In this document: positions 34,689-44,661 of the stretch, in pieces
Position numbering within the stretch: the stretch's first letter is position 1
Layout: every line of letters starts with the position of its first letter
From: Lysobacteraceae bacterium NML07-0707
GTDB taxonomy: Bacteria > Pseudomonadota > Gammaproteobacteria > Xanthomonadales > Xanthomonadaceae
Direction: 5' to 3'
DNA length: 64,000 nt
NCBI GenBank assembly: GCA_002798295.1
Contig: NWQT01000017.1
Coordinates: 62,001-126,000, forward strand
Notes under the pieces: generated by a model
What the model was told of the DNA's origin: nothing
Database searches by the model: none
The model's input: the letters and a program-made list of their open reading frames with translations, nothing else
Made by a program: the position numbers and the translations under genes

Positions 34689-34763
34689 TGGCAGCCCCGG
34701 ATGGATTCGAACCACCGAATGCCTGAGTCAGAGTCAGGTGCCTTACCGCTTGGCGACGGGGCT
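34689..34763 (-). tRNA. tRNA-Gln (anticodon CUG), CCA encoded
   Basis: On the minus strand a full cloverleaf reads AGCCCCG / CGGGGCT for the 7-bp acceptor stem and TCGCCAAGCGGTAAGGCA for the D arm. The anticodon stem is CCTGA/TCAGG around CTCTGAC, and a GGTGG-TTCGAAT-CCATC T arm follows. The anticodon CUG and the tRNA-Gln-like D arm and TGACTCAGG region identify Gln(CAG). Discriminator G and CCA are encoded at 34689-34692. A single copy; no second tRNA or integrase adjoins. Confidence 0.95.
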
Positions 34764-34774
34764 AGAGGCTGTAC

Positions 34775-34780
34775 ATTGTA
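34775..34780 (-). promoter_or_regulatory. Likely -10 box of the tRNA-Gln promoter
   Basis: TACAAT on the minus strand lies 11 bases before the tRNA 5' end, as expected for a tRNA promoter. The -35 position (34798-34803, TTTCGT) is weak. Confidence 0.45.
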
Positions 34781-34811
34781 CTGCTTTTGTGCTGCAAACG
34801 AAAGTGCTTTC

Positions 34812-34843
34812 AGCTGTTGCCCATAATAACGCGGGCAACAGCT
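34812..34843 (-). terminator. Stem-loop after rpsI
   Basis: AGCTGTTGCCC and GGGCAACAGCT form an 11-bp perfect stem around a 10-base loop, about 14 bases after the rpsI stop. No T-tract follows directly, so it may be a weak terminator or an RNA-stabilising 3' structure. Confidence 0.5.
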
Positions 34844-34856
34844 AATGCAGTCGCGA

Positions 34857-35249
34857 TTAACGCTTGGAGAACTGGGTGGCGCGGCGTGCCTTGTGCAGGC
34901 CGACCTTCTTGCGTTCCACTTCGCGGGCATCGCGGGTCATGAAACCGGCCTTGCGCAGCTCGGCCTTCAGGGTTTCATCATATTCCACCAGCGCGCGGGC
35001 AATGCCCAGACGCACTGCACCCGCCTGACCCGTGGTGCCACCGCCGCTGGCGGTTGCCACCACGTCGAACTTGTCCAGCGACTGGGTCAGCTCCAGCGGC
35101 TGGCGCACGATCATGCGCGCGGTCTCGCGGCCAAAGAACTCGTCCAGCGGACGGCCATTGATGGTGATGTTGCCCGAACCCTTGCGCAGGAACACGCGGG
35201 CGGTGGAGGACTTGCGACGGCCAGTGCCGTAATTCTGTTGAAGTGCCAT
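34857..35249 (-). CDS. rpsI: Small ribosomal subunit protein S9
   Basis: The 130-residue protein has the typical [19 protein letters not shown] start, [15 protein letters not shown], and ends in the conserved basic RRATQFSKR tail whose last residues reach the P-site tRNA. It follows rplM with a 12-base gap, the standard rplM-rpsI operon. No oddities. Confidence 0.98.
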   Translation of the reverse strand: MALQQNYGTGRRKSSTARVFLRKGSGNITINGRPLDEFFGRETARMIVRQPLELTQSLDKFDVVATASGGGTTGQAGAVRLGIARALVEYDETLKAELRKAGFMTRDAREVERKKVGLHKARRATQFSKR

Positions 35250-35261
35250 TATCGTCAGACC

Positions 35262-35690
35262 TTAGATATCCAGAACCTGCGGCTGCTGGGCAGCGTGCGG
35301 ATGCTCGGGGCCAGCATAGACCTTGAGCTTCTTGTACATGGCGCGACCGAGCGGATTCTTCGGCAGCATGCCCTTGACGGCGATTTCAATCACGCGTTCG
35401 GGGTGGCGCTCCAGCGCCTCAGCCAGGGTTTCGGTCTTGAGGTTGCCGACATAGCCGGTGAAACGGTGATATTTCTTGTCCGAAAGCTTCTTGCCGGTGA
35501 CGGCAATCTTTTCGGCATTGATGACGACCATGTAATCGCCGGTATCGACGTGCGGGGTGTAAACCGGCTTGTGCTTGCCGCGCAGGCGGTAAGCCAGTTC
35601 TGCGGCGAGACGGCCGAGGGTCTTGCCTTCGGCATCGACCACGTACCAGTCGCGCTGGACGGTCTCGTTCTTGGCGGTAAAAGTTTTCAT
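35262..35690 (-). CDS. rplM: Large ribosomal subunit protein L13
   Basis: The 142-residue protein starts [29 protein letters not shown] and has the [31 protein letters not shown] segment of L13. It is an early assembly protein of the 50S subunit. It is first in the rplM-rpsI operon and has a good promoter and a leader of about 90 nt. In E. coli this operon is autoregulated by L13 via its leader; a similar control here is possible but not shown. Confidence 0.98.
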   Translation of the reverse strand: MKTFTAKNETVQRDWYVVDAEGKTLGRLAAELAYRLRGKHKPVYTPHVDTGDYMVVINAEKIAVTGKKLSDKKYHRFTGYVGNLKTETLAEALERHPERVIEIAVKGMLPKNPLGRAMYKKLKVYAGPEHPHAAQQPQVLDI

Positions 35691-35787
35691 TAGAAACTCA
35701 ACTTGTGGAAATAGTCGGGCTGATTGCGCGCCTTAAAGCGCGGAACTTTGCCATCGCGTTGTGGATTGGATACAGCAAAGAGGCGGG

Positions 35788-35816
35788 ACTATACCCGCCC
35801 CCAGGCAGAAATGCAA
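35788..35816 (-). promoter_or_regulatory. Promoter of rplM-rpsI
   Basis: TTGCAT (35811-35816) and TATAGT (35788-35793) lie 17 bases apart on the minus strand. An inverted repeat GGCGGGACTATACCCGCC spans the -10 box. The distance to the rplM start is about 90 bases. Confidence 0.72.
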
Positions 35817-35824
35817 GATGGCGG

Positions 35825-36655
35825 TCAATCCGCCAGATTGCGGCCCTGATACAGCTCCTCGATTTCGCGGCGCAGGCGCGCTTCAATCTTCATGCGCTCC
35901 TTGAAGGACAGGTTGCGCGCCTTTTCTTCGAACAGGTAGTTGTCCAGGTCAAAATCCTTGAGGTGCATCTTGGTGTGGAACAGGTTTTCCTGATACACGT
36001 TCACATCGAGCATTTCGTAGCGGGATTTGATGCTCTTGTGCAGATAATCCTGGATGGAATTGATCTTGTGGTCGATGTAATGCTTCTTGCCCTTCACATC
36101 GCGGGTAAAGCCGCGCACGCGGTAATCCATCACCACGATGTCCGATTCCAGCGACTCAATCAGGTAGTTGAGCGCCTTCAACGGTGAAATCACGCCGCAG
36201 GTGGAGACATCAATATCGGCGCGGAAGGTGGCAATACCGTTGTCCGGGTGGGTTTCCGGATAGGTGTGCACGGTGATGTGCGACTTGTCCAGATGCGCGA
36301 CCACCGCATCGGAAATCACGCCCTTGGCATCAGCCTTGTCAATGACCGGCTCTTCGGAAATCAAGATGGTGACCGAAGCGCCCTGCGGCTCGTAGTCCTG
36401 GCGGGCAATATTGAGGATATTGGCGCCGATGATTTCAGCCACATCGGTCAGAATCTGGGTCAGGCGGTCAGCATCGTACTGCTCGTCGATGTATTCGATA
36501 TAACGACGGCGCTCTTCTTCCGATGCGGCATAACAGACATCGTAGATGTTGAACGACAGCGATTTGGTGAGGTTGTTGAAACCTTGCAGCTTGAGGCGCG
36601 GCAGCGGCTTGACCACAGGCGGGACTCCATGAACATAAGGATTGCAGGCCGCCAT
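35825..36655 (-). CDS. speD: S-adenosylmethionine decarboxylase proenzyme
   Basis: SpeD makes the aminopropyl donor for spermidine. The 276-residue proenzyme cuts itself before a Ser to form the pyruvoyl cofactor; the site is [14 protein letters not shown], Ser at about 125. The [18 protein letters not shown] stretch has the catalytic Cys. Length and the [21 protein letters not shown] part fit the E. coli-type family. It is divergent from clp, as in Xanthomonas. No speE is seen in the window. Confidence 0.96.
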   Translation of the reverse strand: MAACNPYVHGVPPVVKPLPRLKLQGFNNLTKSLSFNIYDVCYAASEEERRRYIEYIDEQYDADRLTQILTDVAEIIGANILNIARQDYEPQGASVTILISEEPVIDKADAKGVISDAVVAHLDKSHITVHTYPETHPDNGIATFRADIDVSTCGVISPLKALNYLIESLESDIVVMDYRVRGFTRDVKGKKHYIDHKINSIQDYLHKSIKSRYEMLDVNVYQENLFHTKMHLKDFDLDNYLFEEKARNLSFKERMKIEARLRREIEELYQGRNLAD

Positions 36656-36713
36656 TATGGAGCATCTCTCCTTTCATGGGGGCAATTGGGACGCATCTGC
36701 CGCCCGTGAGAAT

Positions 36714-36742
36714 TTGCCCAAGCGCTCACTCTCCACTAACCT
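36714..36742 (+). promoter_or_regulatory. Possible promoter of clp
   Basis: TTGCCC (36714-36719) and TAACCT (36737-36742) are spaced by 17 bases, ending 16 bases before the clp start codon. Both boxes are imperfect. Confidence 0.28.
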
Positions 36743-36757
36743 TGCTGTTTGGCTACC

Positions 36758-37459
36758 ATGGGCACGGTTATGACAATTCCCGCCACTCTCCAGACCGCGC
36801 TGCGTCGCATAGACAGCCCACTGGCGCCTGATAACGCAACCATTGGGCGCTTCCTGTCCCATGCACAACAGCGCCGTTACCCTTCGCGCACCTATATTTT
36901 CCGGCCGGGCGATCCTGCCAATACCATGTATTACCTGATCGAAGGCTCGGTCAGCGTATTGGTGGAAGAAGACGATGGCCGCGAGCTGATTCTGGGCTAT
37001 TTCGGCCCGGGCGAGTTCATTGGCGAAATGGGGCTATTCATCGAATCACAGCAGCGCGAAGTGATATTGCGCACGCGCACGCCCTGCGAAATGGCCGAAA
37101 TCGGCTATCGCGAATTCATGCAGCTTTTGACCGGCCAGCTGGCTGCCGATGCGCCCAGGCTCTTGTATGGCATTGGCAGCCAACTGAGCCGTCGCCTGCG
37201 CGATACCAGCCGCAAAGCCGGCCGGCTGGCGTTTCTGGATGTCAGCGACCGCATCAGCCGCACCCTGAATGACCTGGCCGAAGAGCCTGATGCCATGAGC
37301 CACCCCGAAGGGGTGCAAATCCGCGTGTCGCGCCAGGAGCTGGCACGCCTTGTCGGCTGCTCGCGGGAGATGGCCGGGCGAGTGCTGAAAAAATTGCAGG
37401 CAGACGGCAAACTGCATGCACGCGGTAAAACCATCGTCATCTACCGGCAACCCAACTGA
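36758..37459 (+). CDS. clp: CRP/FNR-family regulator Clp (CAP-like protein)
   Basis: Clp is the CRP-like global regulator of Xanthomonas; it controls secreted enzymes, exopolysaccharide and pili and is inhibited by c-di-GMP. The 233-residue protein has a cyclic-nucleotide-binding domain (about residues 45-160: GSVSVLVEEDDGRELILGYF, GEFIGEMGLFIES) and a helix-turn-helix (RVSRQELARLVGCSREMAGRVLKKLQADG). REV replaces the RSA of E. coli CRP in the cAMP site; the Glu at about 101 aligns by my recall with the c-di-GMP-linked Glu of Xanthomonas Clp. ATG at 36758 is chosen. It may control the secretion and glycan genes in this window. Confidence 0.9.
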   Translation: MGTVMTIPATLQTALRRIDSPLAPDNATIGRFLSHAQQRRYPSRTYIFRPGDPANTMYYLIEGSVSVLVEEDDGRELILGYFGPGEFIGEMGLFIESQQREVILRTRTPCEMAEIGYREFMQLLTGQLAADAPRLLYGIGSQLSRRLRDTSRKAGRLAFLDVSDRISRTLNDLAEEPDAMSHPEGVQIRVSRQELARLVGCSREMAGRVLKKLQADGKLHARGKTIVIYRQPN

Positions 37460-37470
37460 GGACAGACCCC

Positions 37471-37920
37471 ATGCAGGGCGAGATGGAAAATGTCGATTTG
37501 CGCTGTGCCACCTTGATGGATGCGGACGATGTTGCCCTGCTGCTTTCCGAGCTGGGCTATCCCTGCGACCGCGAAGATGCCAGCGAGCGCATCCACAGCA
37601 TCATCGCCAATGACCGCCAGGCGCTGGTTCTGGCGCGCCATGAGGGCGTGGCCTGTGGCCTGATTGCGCTGGACTTCATGTACTACCTGCCACTTGGCAC
37701 CACGACCTGCCGGATTACCGCCATGGTGGTGACCCCCGAAGCCCAGGGCAAGGGGCTGGGGCGGCAGCTGCTGCGCGAAGCCGAGCGCCGCGCCCGGGTG
37801 GGCGGCGCTGCCCGGCTTGAAATCACCAGTGGCTCGCAGCGCGTGGATGCACAGGCGTTCTATCGCGCCTGTGGCTATAGCGACGGCACCTTGCGCTTTG
37901 TCAAATATCTGGGCGCCTGA
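37471..37920 (+). CDS. GNAT family N-acetyltransferase
   Basis: The 149-residue protein has the GNAT fold, with the acetyl-CoA loop VTPEAQGKGLGRQLLREAERRA (Q/RxxGxG/A) near residues 88-109, and RITAMVV before it. The end (AQAFYRACGYSDGTLRFVKYL) is typical of the family. It follows clp by 11 bases in the same direction. Substrate unknown; it could acetylate an amine, a peptide or a protein N-terminus. Confidence 0.87.
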   Translation: MQGEMENVDLRCATLMDADDVALLLSELGYPCDREDASERIHSIIANDRQALVLARHEGVACGLIALDFMYYLPLGTTTCRITAMVVTPEAQGKGLGRQLLREAERRARVGGAARLEITSGSQRVDAQAFYRACGYSDGTLRFVKYLGA

Positions 37921-37938
37921 GCGCCCGCGCAAAGGCGT

Positions 37939-38661
37939 TCAGCCCACCGGCTCACCCGCCCGCCCCGGACACCCCCAATTGAGCATCGGCGTGCCAGCGG
38001 GCAGTTTCCGCCGGAACAAGGCCAGCGCGGCGGGCTTGGGATTGACCACCACCGGCTTTTGCGCGGCCATCAGCAATGGCAGGTCGGCGCTGCTATCGCT
38101 ATAGGCATGGTCGATGGGCTGGGTAAAACCGGCCTGGCGTATCATCCTGACCTTCATCTCATGATGGCAATGGCGAGTGGCCACCACCGCCCCGAAGCTC
38201 GGTCCAACCTCAGTGCCGATGACGGGCACATCTTCATGGGCGACAAAGGCCAGAATGGCGCGCGCCAACGCGGGCGGCGCGCCGGTGGCGACAATCACGG
38301 TGTGCCCCGCCTGACGGTGCCGATGGAATACTTCCAGCGCGGTGGGTAGCAGTTTTTTGCGGATTTCATCCTGATTGCGGCGCACATAGGCTTCAATCAG
38401 GTCATTCAGGTCACGACGGCGATGCAGCCCCACCGTGCCCACCCAGACGAAGGCGGAAATGCCGCGGCGGCGGGTGGGCAAAAAGGCAATCATCGGCGCC
38501 GCCAGCGGCGCAATCATCAGCGCCAGCAGCACCCGCCAGGGGCTACGGGCAATCAGCCATTTGAACAGATGGGTGCCGGAGTCGCCATCGTACAAGGTGT
38601 GGTCGAAATCAAAGACCACCAGCTCGCCGCTGGCCTGTGCGCGTGCAGGATTACTCATCAT
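37939..38661 (-). CDS. HAD-superfamily phosphatase, subfamily IB
   Basis: The 240-residue protein has HAD motif [17 protein letters not shown] (about residues 16-30), motif II in VIVATGAPP and motif [20 protein letters not shown] near 185-200. A hydrophobic patch at about 45-60 may be a membrane-near cap. The subfamily includes phosphoserine phosphatase-like and phosphatidylglycerophosphatase C enzymes; the hydrophobic insert would fit the latter, but this is not proven. It overlaps trpC by 4 bases and probably shares its transcript. Confidence 0.82.
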   Translation of the reverse strand: MMSNPARAQASGELVVFDFDHTLYDGDSGTHLFKWLIARSPWRVLLALMIAPLAAPMIAFLPTRRRGISAFVWVGTVGLHRRRDLNDLIEAYVRRNQDEIRKKLLPTALEVFHRHRQAGHTVIVATGAPPALARAILAFVAHEDVPVIGTEVGPSFGAVVATRHCHHEMKVRMIRQAGFTQPIDHAYSDSSADLPLLMAAQKPVVVNPKPAALALFRRKLPAGTPMLNWGCPGRAGEPVG

Positions 38662-39467
38662 GGCGCCGAGAATATCGCAGCCAGTGCCTGCCCCGGGTCA
38701 TCAGCGCGCATCAAGGACTCGCCCACCAAAAAGGCCTGGACATTGGCCGCGCGCATGCGCTGCACATCTTCATGGTTGTGGATGCCGCTTTCAGTCACCA
38801 GCAGGCGCCCATCCGGGATGTGCTGCAGCAGCCCCAGGGTGGTGTCGAGGCTGACATGGAAACTGCGCAGGTCACGGTTGTTGATGCCAATCAGCGGCAT
38901 GTTGCCATCCAGCCCAGGCACGGCCAGCGCGCGCAGCAGCTCGGCTTCATCATGGGCTTCAATCAGCACATCCATGCCCAACCGGAGCGCCTGCTGCGCC
39001 AGTGCCCGCATGGACTCATCGGCAAGCGCGGCGACAATCAGCAAGATGCAGTCCGCACCCAGCACCCGAGCCTCGGTCACTTGCCAGGGGTCGATGACAA
39101 AATCCTTGCGCAGCACCGGCAATGTGCAGGCAGCGCGCGCCTGACGCAGATAGGCATCGCTGCCTTGAAAAAAATCCACATCGGTCAACACCGACAGGCA
39201 GGCGGCGCCCCCGGCCTGATAGCTGCGCGCGATTTCAACCGGGTTGAAGTCGGCACGAATCACGCCTTTGGAAGGACTGGCCTTTTTGACTTCGGCAATC
39301 ACCGCAGGCTGCCCGGCGGCGATTTTGGTCTTCAGCGCCGCGGCAAAGCCGCGTGGCGCCGGGGCTGCAGCAAGCTGCGCCTGCAATGCCGGAAGCGGCT
39401 GTTTTGCGCTGCGCTCGCGTACTTCTTCGCGCTTGCGCATCAGTATCCGCTGCAATACATCACTCAC
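38658..39467 (-). CDS. trpC: Indole-3-glycerol phosphate synthase
   Basis: TrpC closes the indole ring in tryptophan synthesis. The 269-residue TIM barrel has [21 protein letters not shown] (catalytic Lys region), [26 protein letters not shown] and LVTESGI. I use the GTG at 39467, 7 bases after GGAGC; the frame is open to 39530 without a family-like start. It overlaps trpD by 8 bases. It is monofunctional, as no trpF domain follows. Confidence 0.96.
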   Translation of the reverse strand: MSDVLQRILMRKREEVRERSAKQPLPALQAQLAAAPAPRGFAAALKTKIAAGQPAVIAEVKKASPSKGVIRADFNPVEIARSYQAGGAACLSVLTDVDFFQGSDAYLRQARAACTLPVLRKDFVIDPWQVTEARVLGADCILLIVAALADESMRALAQQALRLGMDVLIEAHDEAELLRALAVPGLDGNMPLIGINNRDLRSFHVSLDTTLGLLQHIPDGRLLVTESGIHNHEDVQRMRAANVQAFLVGESLMRADDPGQALAAIFSAP

Positions 39468-40494
39468 CGGCAAGCTCCTGTGTGACCTGCACAAATTGCT
39501 GCAATTTTTGCATCGCCGCGCCCGAGGCAATCACCGCACGGGCACGGGCAATGCCATCGGCCATGCTCTCGGCAACCCCGGCCACGTACAGCGCGGCTCC
39601 GGCGTTCATCACCACAATCTCCAGCGGCAGGCCGGGGGTATTGGCCAGCGCGCCGAGCAGCATGTCCCTGGATTCGGCGACATCGGCCACGCGCAGGTTA
39701 CGGGTATGCGCCATGTGGATGCCGAAGTCTTCAGGATGGACTTCGTACTCGCGCACTACGCCATCGCGCAGCTCACCCACCAGGGTGGACGCGCCCAGCG
39801 AGATTTCATCCATGCCATCGCGCCCCCAGACCACCAGCGCACGCTTGGCGCCCAATGCCTGCAATACCCGCACCTGGATGCCGACCAAATCCGGGTGGAA
39901 TACGCCCATCAGGATGTTTTCCGCAGCCGCCGGGTTGGTCAGCGGCCCGAGAATATTGAACAGCGTGCGCACCCCCATTTCCCGCCGTACCGGCGCGATC
40001 TGCTGCATCGCCGGGTGATGCAGCGGCGCATACATGAAGCCGATGCCGGTGCGCTCGATGGCCTGCGCCACCTGCTCGGGGGCAAGCTCAATGCGCGCCC
40101 CCAGCGCTTCGAGCACATCGGCGCTGCCGGAGCGCGACGACACGCTGCGTCCGCCATGTTTGGCGACGCGGCCGCCAGCAGCGGCAACCACGAACATCGA
40201 GGCGGTGGAGATATTGAAGGTCTGCGCGCCATCGCCGCCAGTGCCGACGATATCCACCAGATGACGACGGTCTTGCACATCCACCTTGCGCGAGAACTCG
40301 CGCATCACCGTGGCCGCGCCGGCAATCTCGTCCACGGTTTCCTTCTTGACCCGGAGGCCGGTGAGGATGGCGGCGCTCATCACCGGCGAGACTTCGCCGC
40401 GCATGATTTGCCGCATCAGATCCACCATTTCGTCGAAAAAGATTTCGCGATGCTCGATGGTGCGTTGCAGGGCTTCGTGTGGCGTAATCGGCAT
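39460..40494 (-). CDS. trpD: Anthranilate phosphoribosyltransferase
   Basis: TrpD joins anthranilate and PRPP. The 344-residue protein has [17 protein letters not shown] (PRPP-binding loop, about residues 80-96), [21 protein letters not shown], and [31 protein letters not shown]. Length is normal and it is not fused to trpG. It follows trpG with a 2-base gap and overlaps trpC. Confidence 0.97.
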   Translation of the reverse strand: MPITPHEALQRTIEHREIFFDEMVDLMRQIMRGEVSPVMSAAILTGLRVKKETVDEIAGAATVMREFSRKVDVQDRRHLVDIVGTGGDGAQTFNISTASMFVVAAAGGRVAKHGGRSVSSRSGSADVLEALGARIELAPEQVAQAIERTGIGFMYAPLHHPAMQQIAPVRREMGVRTLFNILGPLTNPAAAENILMGVFHPDLVGIQVRVLQALGAKRALVVWGRDGMDEISLGASTLVGELRDGVVREYEVHPEDFGIHMAHTRNLRVADVAESRDMLLGALANTPGLPLEIVVMNAGAALYVAGVAESMADGIARARAVIASGAAMQKLQQFVQVTQELAGE

Positions 40495-40496
40495 GT

Positions 40497-41075
40497 TCAG
40501 CGCTCCAGAAAATTGCGCAGCAGCGCATGGCCATGCTGGGTGAGGATGGATTCGGGGTGGAATTGCACGCCTTCCACCGGATATTCGCGGTGCCGCAACC
40601 CCATGATTTCCTCCATCGAGCCATCGGCGTTTTCTGTCCAGGCGGTGATTTCAAGGCAGTCCGGCAGGCGCGTCTTGTCCACCACCAGCGAGTGATAGCG
40701 GGTGGCCTCATAGCCATCGGGCAACCCGGCAAACACGCCCTTGCCCTGATGATGGATGGCGGAAGTCTTGCCATGCATGATGCGCCCGGCGCGAATGACA
40801 TGGCCGCCATACACCTGACCGATGGCCTGATGGCCAAGACATACGCCCAATATCGGCACCCGCTGCCCCAGCTGTTCGATGAGCGCCATCGACACCCCCG
40901 CGTCGTCCGGGGTGCCGGGCCCTGGCGAAATCACGATTTTTTCAGGCGCAAGGCGCTCGATTTCAGCCACGCTCATCGCGTCATTGCGCTCTACACGCAC
41001 TTCGGCGCCCAGGGTTTGCAGGTACTGCACCAGGTTGAAGGTAAAGCTGTCGTAGTTGTCGATCATCAAAATCAC
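40497..41075 (-). CDS. trpG: Anthranilate synthase glutamine amidotransferase component
   Basis: TrpG supplies ammonia from glutamine to TrpE. The 192-residue class I amidotransferase has [28 protein letters not shown], catalytic Cys in [15 protein letters not shown] (about residue 79) and the His-Glu pair in VQFHPES. One base separates it from trpE. It could also serve p-aminobenzoate synthesis. Confidence 0.97.
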   Translation of the reverse strand: MILMIDNYDSFTFNLVQYLQTLGAEVRVERNDAMSVAEIERLAPEKIVISPGPGTPDDAGVSMALIEQLGQRVPILGVCLGHQAIGQVYGGHVIRAGRIMHGKTSAIHHQGKGVFAGLPDGYEATRYHSLVVDKTRLPDCLEITAWTENADGSMEEIMGLRHREYPVEGVQFHPESILTQHGHALLRNFLER

Positions 41076-41076
41076 G

Positions 41077-42549
41077 TCACAGCCCCCTGGCAGCGGCGGC
41101 CACGGCGCGGAACAAGGCGCGACCTTTGTTCATGGTTTCATCCCATTCTTTTTCCGGGTCGGAGTCATAAACAATGCCGGCGCCGGCCTGCACATGCAGG
41201 CGGCCATCCTGAATGACGGCGGTGCGGATGGCGATGGCGGTATCGGCATCGCCATTCCAGCCCCAATATCCGATCGCGCCGGAATAGACATTGCGCTTGA
41301 CCGGCTCCAGTGCCTGGATGATTTCCAGCGCGCGAATCTTCGGCGCGCCGCTGACGGTACCGGCCGGAAACGCCGCACGCAGCACATCCATATAGCTCAG
41401 GCCATCGCGCAGCTGGCCGGTAACCTCGCTGACGATATGCATCACATGGCTATAGCGCTCAATGCTGAAAGATTCCCCCACTTGCACCGTGCCGGGCTGG
41501 CTGACCCGTCCCACATCATTGCGCCCCAGGTCAATCAGCATCAAATGCTCGGCCCGCTCCTTGGGGTCGGCCAGAAGCTCGGCCTCAAGCGCGGCATCTT
41601 GCTCGGCCGTGGCACCGCGCGGGCGGGTGCCGGCAATCGGCCGCACGGTGACGCGGCCGCCCTGCTGGCGCACCAGAATCTCCGGCGAGGAGCCCACCAC
41701 CTGGGTGTCGCCGGTATCCAGAAAATACATATACGGCGAAGGATTCATTGCCCGCAGCGCGCGGTACACATCCACCGGGCGGGCATGGAATGGCACTGAC
41801 AGGCGCTGGCTCAATACCACCTGAAACACATCCCCGGCATGGATATGGCGCTGCGCCTGCTGCACCGCGGCCATGAAGCCTTCGCGGCTGAAACCACTGA
41901 CAAAGTCGGCCTCATCCAGCACCTTGCCATGCAGGGTTTCCGGGTAGCCGCTGCCAGCCTGACGCAGCCGGTGCGCCAGTGCATCCAGCCGCCGCTCGGC
42001 GCGCACCCTGGCATGTGGCTCGGCCGGGTCGGCATGCACGATGAGATACAGCCGCCCCTTGAGATTGTCGAATACCGCCAGCTCGTCGCTGTGCATCAGC
42101 AAGATGTCGGCAGTGCCCAACTCATCACGTTTGTGATGATGCGCAAAGCGCGGCTCGATATAGCCGATGCTCTCAAAGCCGAACCAGCCCACCAATCCGC
42201 CGGAGAAGCCCGGCAATCCCGGCACGCCGGGTACGCGCTGCGCTGCATGGATGCGCTCGACTTCTGCCAGCGGGTCATCCACCTGACGGCGCTCGACTTC
42301 CACCCCGTGCTCACTGATGCACAGGGTATTGCCATAAAAGGCATACACCCGCCGCGCCGGCAGGCCAATCATCGACCAGCGCGCAAAGCGCTCGCCGCCT
42401 TCCACCGACTCAAACAGATAGCTGTACGGGCCATCGGCCAGCTTCAGATACACCGATAGCGGCGTATCCAGATCGGACAGCACTTCACGCACGACAGGAA
42501 TCAGGGTGTGGCCTTGGGCGGCCAGAGACTCGAAACTGGAAGCAGACAT
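41077..42549 (-). CDS. trpE: Anthranilate synthase component I
   Basis: TrpE makes anthranilate from chorismate. The 490-residue protein has the chorismate-binding domain with [37 protein letters not shown] and [18 protein letters not shown], diagnostic for the family. The N-terminal [10 protein letters not shown]-like [25 protein letters not shown] stretch is the tryptophan feedback site. I use the ATG at 42549 (MSASSFESL). It is first in trpEGDC; I see no leader peptide rich in Trp, so no attenuator is evident. Confidence 0.96.
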   Translation of the reverse strand: MSASSFESLAAQGHTLIPVVREVLSDLDTPLSVYLKLADGPYSYLFESVEGGERFARWSMIGLPARRVYAFYGNTLCISEHGVEVERRQVDDPLAEVERIHAAQRVPGVPGLPGFSGGLVGWFGFESIGYIEPRFAHHHKRDELGTADILLMHSDELAVFDNLKGRLYLIVHADPAEPHARVRAERRLDALAHRLRQAGSGYPETLHGKVLDEADFVSGFSREGFMAAVQQAQRHIHAGDVFQVVLSQRLSVPFHARPVDVYRALRAMNPSPYMYFLDTGDTQVVGSSPEILVRQQGGRVTVRPIAGTRPRGATAEQDAALEAELLADPKERAEHLMLIDLGRNDVGRVSQPGTVQVGESFSIERYSHVMHIVSEVTGQLRDGLSYMDVLRAAFPAGTVSGAPKIRALEIIQALEPVKRNVYSGAIGYWGWNGDADTAIAIRTAVIQDGRLHVQAGAGIVYDSDPEKEWDETMNKGRALFRAVAAAARGL

Positions 42550-42643
42550 GCACAAAACTCAGGCAAACAACGGGCAGGCAAAACAAGCGCGGGACTGCGT
42601 CACCATCGCCAAGTGTTGTTCGAGACTGGCAAGCTCACCTGTT

Positions 42644-43603
42644 TCATGGCGCTACTGTGCCGGAAACCGCTTGCAACAGCAATGCACTGGCAGGCGGCAG
42701 GCAAAGAGAGAGGGCGGCGGGCATGCAGTCGATGCGGAAGGCATCGGCCTCGAACGGCTCGCCATCGAGATTCAGGCAAAACCCTTCATCGGCACTGACT
42801 TCCAGCCATTGCCCGCGACCTTGTATCGCCGCCTGCGCCAGCGCGGCCTCGCGCCCCTCTGACAATGCCGTGCCCAGCATTGACAGCATCTGTCCGCCAT
42901 CGGGCATTTCCGGCACCAGGGTGAAATCCAGCAAGCCGTCATTGAGGCTGGCATCGGGGCATAGCACCCGTCCACCGCCTGCCTGCCGGCCATTGCCCAC
43001 CGCCAAAGCCACAAACTCCCCTTGCCATTCAAAGTTTTCGGCACGCAACTGCGCCTGCATGGCGCCCATCTGTCCCAGCCGGGTCAGGCCGGTCAGGAAG
43101 TAGGCCAGACCCCCCAGATGCTTTTTCAGATCCGGGTCGGTCTCCAGGGTGACCTGGGTGCCAAAACCGCCGGTGACCAGATTCAGGCTCCAGCGCGTCT
43201 GATCGCCCGCACGCACACGCAACAAATCCACTGCTATCGGCATGGCCGTCTGCGCCAACTGCAAGGCCTCCAGTGCGATCTGCGGTATTTCTGCGGCCAC
43301 CGCAAAATCATTGGCCGTGCCCAGCGGCAGGATGCCCAGTGCCGGACGCTGTGCCCGGGGCAATGCCATCAGCGCATTCACCGCCTCGTTGAGGCTGCCA
43401 TCGCCGCCCCCGGCAATCACCCGCCGAGCGCCCAGCGCCACCGCCTCGTCCACAAAGCGCGCGACATCGCCGCCTTCCCAGGTCACCCGCACCGCCAGCG
43501 GCGCACCTGATTGGCGCAGCGCCTCAACCGCCGCCCGCACTTCCTCGCGCTGCGCGGCCTTGCCATTGAGAATCAGCAGGCTTGGAGTCAGCGCCACCAT
43601 CAC
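42644..43603 (-). CDS. yegS: Diacylglycerol/lipid kinase family protein, YegS-like
   Basis: The 319-residue protein is a diacylglycerol-kinase catalytic-domain protein with [18 protein letters not shown] (about residues 60-77, the ATP-binding GGDGT-like loop) and [15 protein letters not shown]. The C-terminal half has [25 protein letters not shown], typical of YegS/LCB5. It phosphorylates a lipid headgroup such as diacylglycerol or phosphatidylglycerol; the substrate is not certain. It overlaps rpe by 4 bases. Confidence 0.9.
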   Translation of the reverse strand: MMVALTPSLLILNGKAAQREEVRAAVEALRQSGAPLAVRVTWEGGDVARFVDEAVALGARRVIAGGGDGSLNEAVNALMALPRAQRPALGILPLGTANDFAVAAEIPQIALEALQLAQTAMPIAVDLLRVRAGDQTRWSLNLVTGGFGTQVTLETDPDLKKHLGGLAYFLTGLTRLGQMGAMQAQLRAENFEWQGEFVALAVGNGRQAGGGRVLCPDASLNDGLLDFTLVPEMPDGGQMLSMLGTALSEGREAALAQAAIQGRGQWLEVSADEGFCLNLDGEPFEADAFRIDCMPAALSLCLPPASALLLQAVSGTVAP

Positions 43604-44274
43604 ACCGCTGCCACCTGCGCGCGCATCTGGCTGATGATGGCCCGGTAGTCAGGCTGACCAAAGATGGCCGAGCCCGCCACAAAGGTATCGGCACCGGCGG
43701 CGGCGATTTGCGCGATGTTGTCCACCTTCACCCCGCCATCGATTTCCAGACGGATGGCGCGTCCCGAGGCATCGATGCGCTCGCGCACCCGGCGCAGCTT
43801 GTCCAGCGTGGACGGAATGAACGCCTGTCCGCCAAAGCCCGGATTGACCGACATCAGCAGCACATAGTCCAGCTCGTCCAGCACATAGTCCAACACCTCG
43901 ACCGGCGTGGCCGGGTTGAGTACCAATCCGGCCTGGCAGCCCAGCGACTTGATCAGCTGGATGCTGCGATGCACATGGCGGCTGGCTTCGGGATGGAAGC
44001 TGATATGCGTGGCGCCGGCCTTGGCAAACATCGGGATGATGGCATCCACCGGCTCCACCATCAGGTGCACGTCAATGGGGGCGGTAATACCGTGTTTGCG
44101 CAGCGCCTCGCACACCAGCGGGCCGATGGTGAGATTGGGCACATAGTGGTTGTCCATCACATCAAAATGCACCCAGTCGGCGCCCGCTTCGAGCACGTTA
44201 CGGACTTCTTCGCCCAGACGGGCGAAATCGGCTGAAAGGATGGACGGGGCAATGACAGTGCTTTGGCGGCTCAT
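43600..44274 (-). CDS. rpe: Ribulose-phosphate 3-epimerase
   Basis: Rpe interconverts ribulose 5-phosphate and xylulose 5-phosphate. The 224-residue TIM barrel has [35 protein letters not shown] with metal-binding His and Asp, [22 protein letters not shown] and [12 protein letters not shown] use the ATG at 44274 ([11 protein letters not shown]); the longer open frame reaches 44412 but lacks support. It overlaps the J-domain gene by 4 bases. The pentose-phosphate flux also feeds sedoheptulose 7-phosphate for heptose synthesis. Confidence 0.96.
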   Translation of the reverse strand: MSRQSTVIAPSILSADFARLGEEVRNVLEAGADWVHFDVMDNHYVPNLTIGPLVCEALRKHGITAPIDVHLMVEPVDAIIPMFAKAGATHISFHPEASRHVHRSIQLIKSLGCQAGLVLNPATPVEVLDYVLDELDYVLLMSVNPGFGGQAFIPSTLDKLRRVRERIDASGRAIRLEIDGGVKVDNIAQIAAAGADTFVAGSAIFGQPDYRAIISQMRAQVAAV

Positions 44275-44603
44275 CTGGATTTTTTCCGGAGTTTCTGGAT
44301 TTTTTCGTAGGCGGTATTGATATCGCGGGCTGCCCGCTCGGCGCGCGCCCGCAACTCGGGGGCGGCATTGACGTACTTGTCCGGGTGGTACTGGGAAATC
44401 AACCGGCGCCAAGCCTGCTCGACTTCCACATCACTGGCATCGGCACTGATGCCCAGCACGCGATAGGGCGAGGCGCGCCCAAACCAGTCGGCATCGAAAG
44501 CATGCCCCAGCAGCACGCCCAGCAACGCGCCAAACAGCGGATTGACCCGCACCAGCAGCACGCCAAGACAAGCTCCCAGGATTTTTCCGTACCAGCGTTT
44601 CAT
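44271..44603 (-). CDS. Small membrane-anchored J-domain protein (DjlA-like)
   Basis: The 110-residue protein has an N-terminal Gly-rich hydrophobic hairpin (about residues 8-33, with [24 protein letters not shown]), then a J domain (about 45-108) with [22 protein letters not shown] and the HPD motif in [10 protein letters not shown]. It should stimulate DnaK ATPase near the inner membrane. It resembles a DjlA without its central TerB domain. It is in front of rpe and lipid kinase in one coupled group. Confidence 0.87.
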   Translation of the reverse strand: MKRWYGKILGACLGVLLVRVNPLFGALLGVLLGHAFDADWFGRASPYRVLGISADASDVEVEQAWRRLISQYHPDKYVNAAPELRARAERAARDINTAYEKIQKLRKKSR

Positions 44604-44661
44604 GGCGGCGATTTTACCTGCCGCGACCCATTAAAATTGCCAGCCGCCCAAGGAGATGCCC

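Noticed and set aside
34689-34763. tRNA-Gln as an integration site of a mobile island.
   Set aside because: No integrase, direct repeat of the tRNA end or mobile genes are seen on either side.
39244-40695. A 483-codon plus-strand frame over trpC, trpD and trpG.
   Set aside because: It is antisense to intact, well-known genes.
42550-42643. A trp leader peptide and attenuator before trpE.
   Set aside because: I found no short frame with tandem Trp codons and no terminator-type hairpin in this gap.
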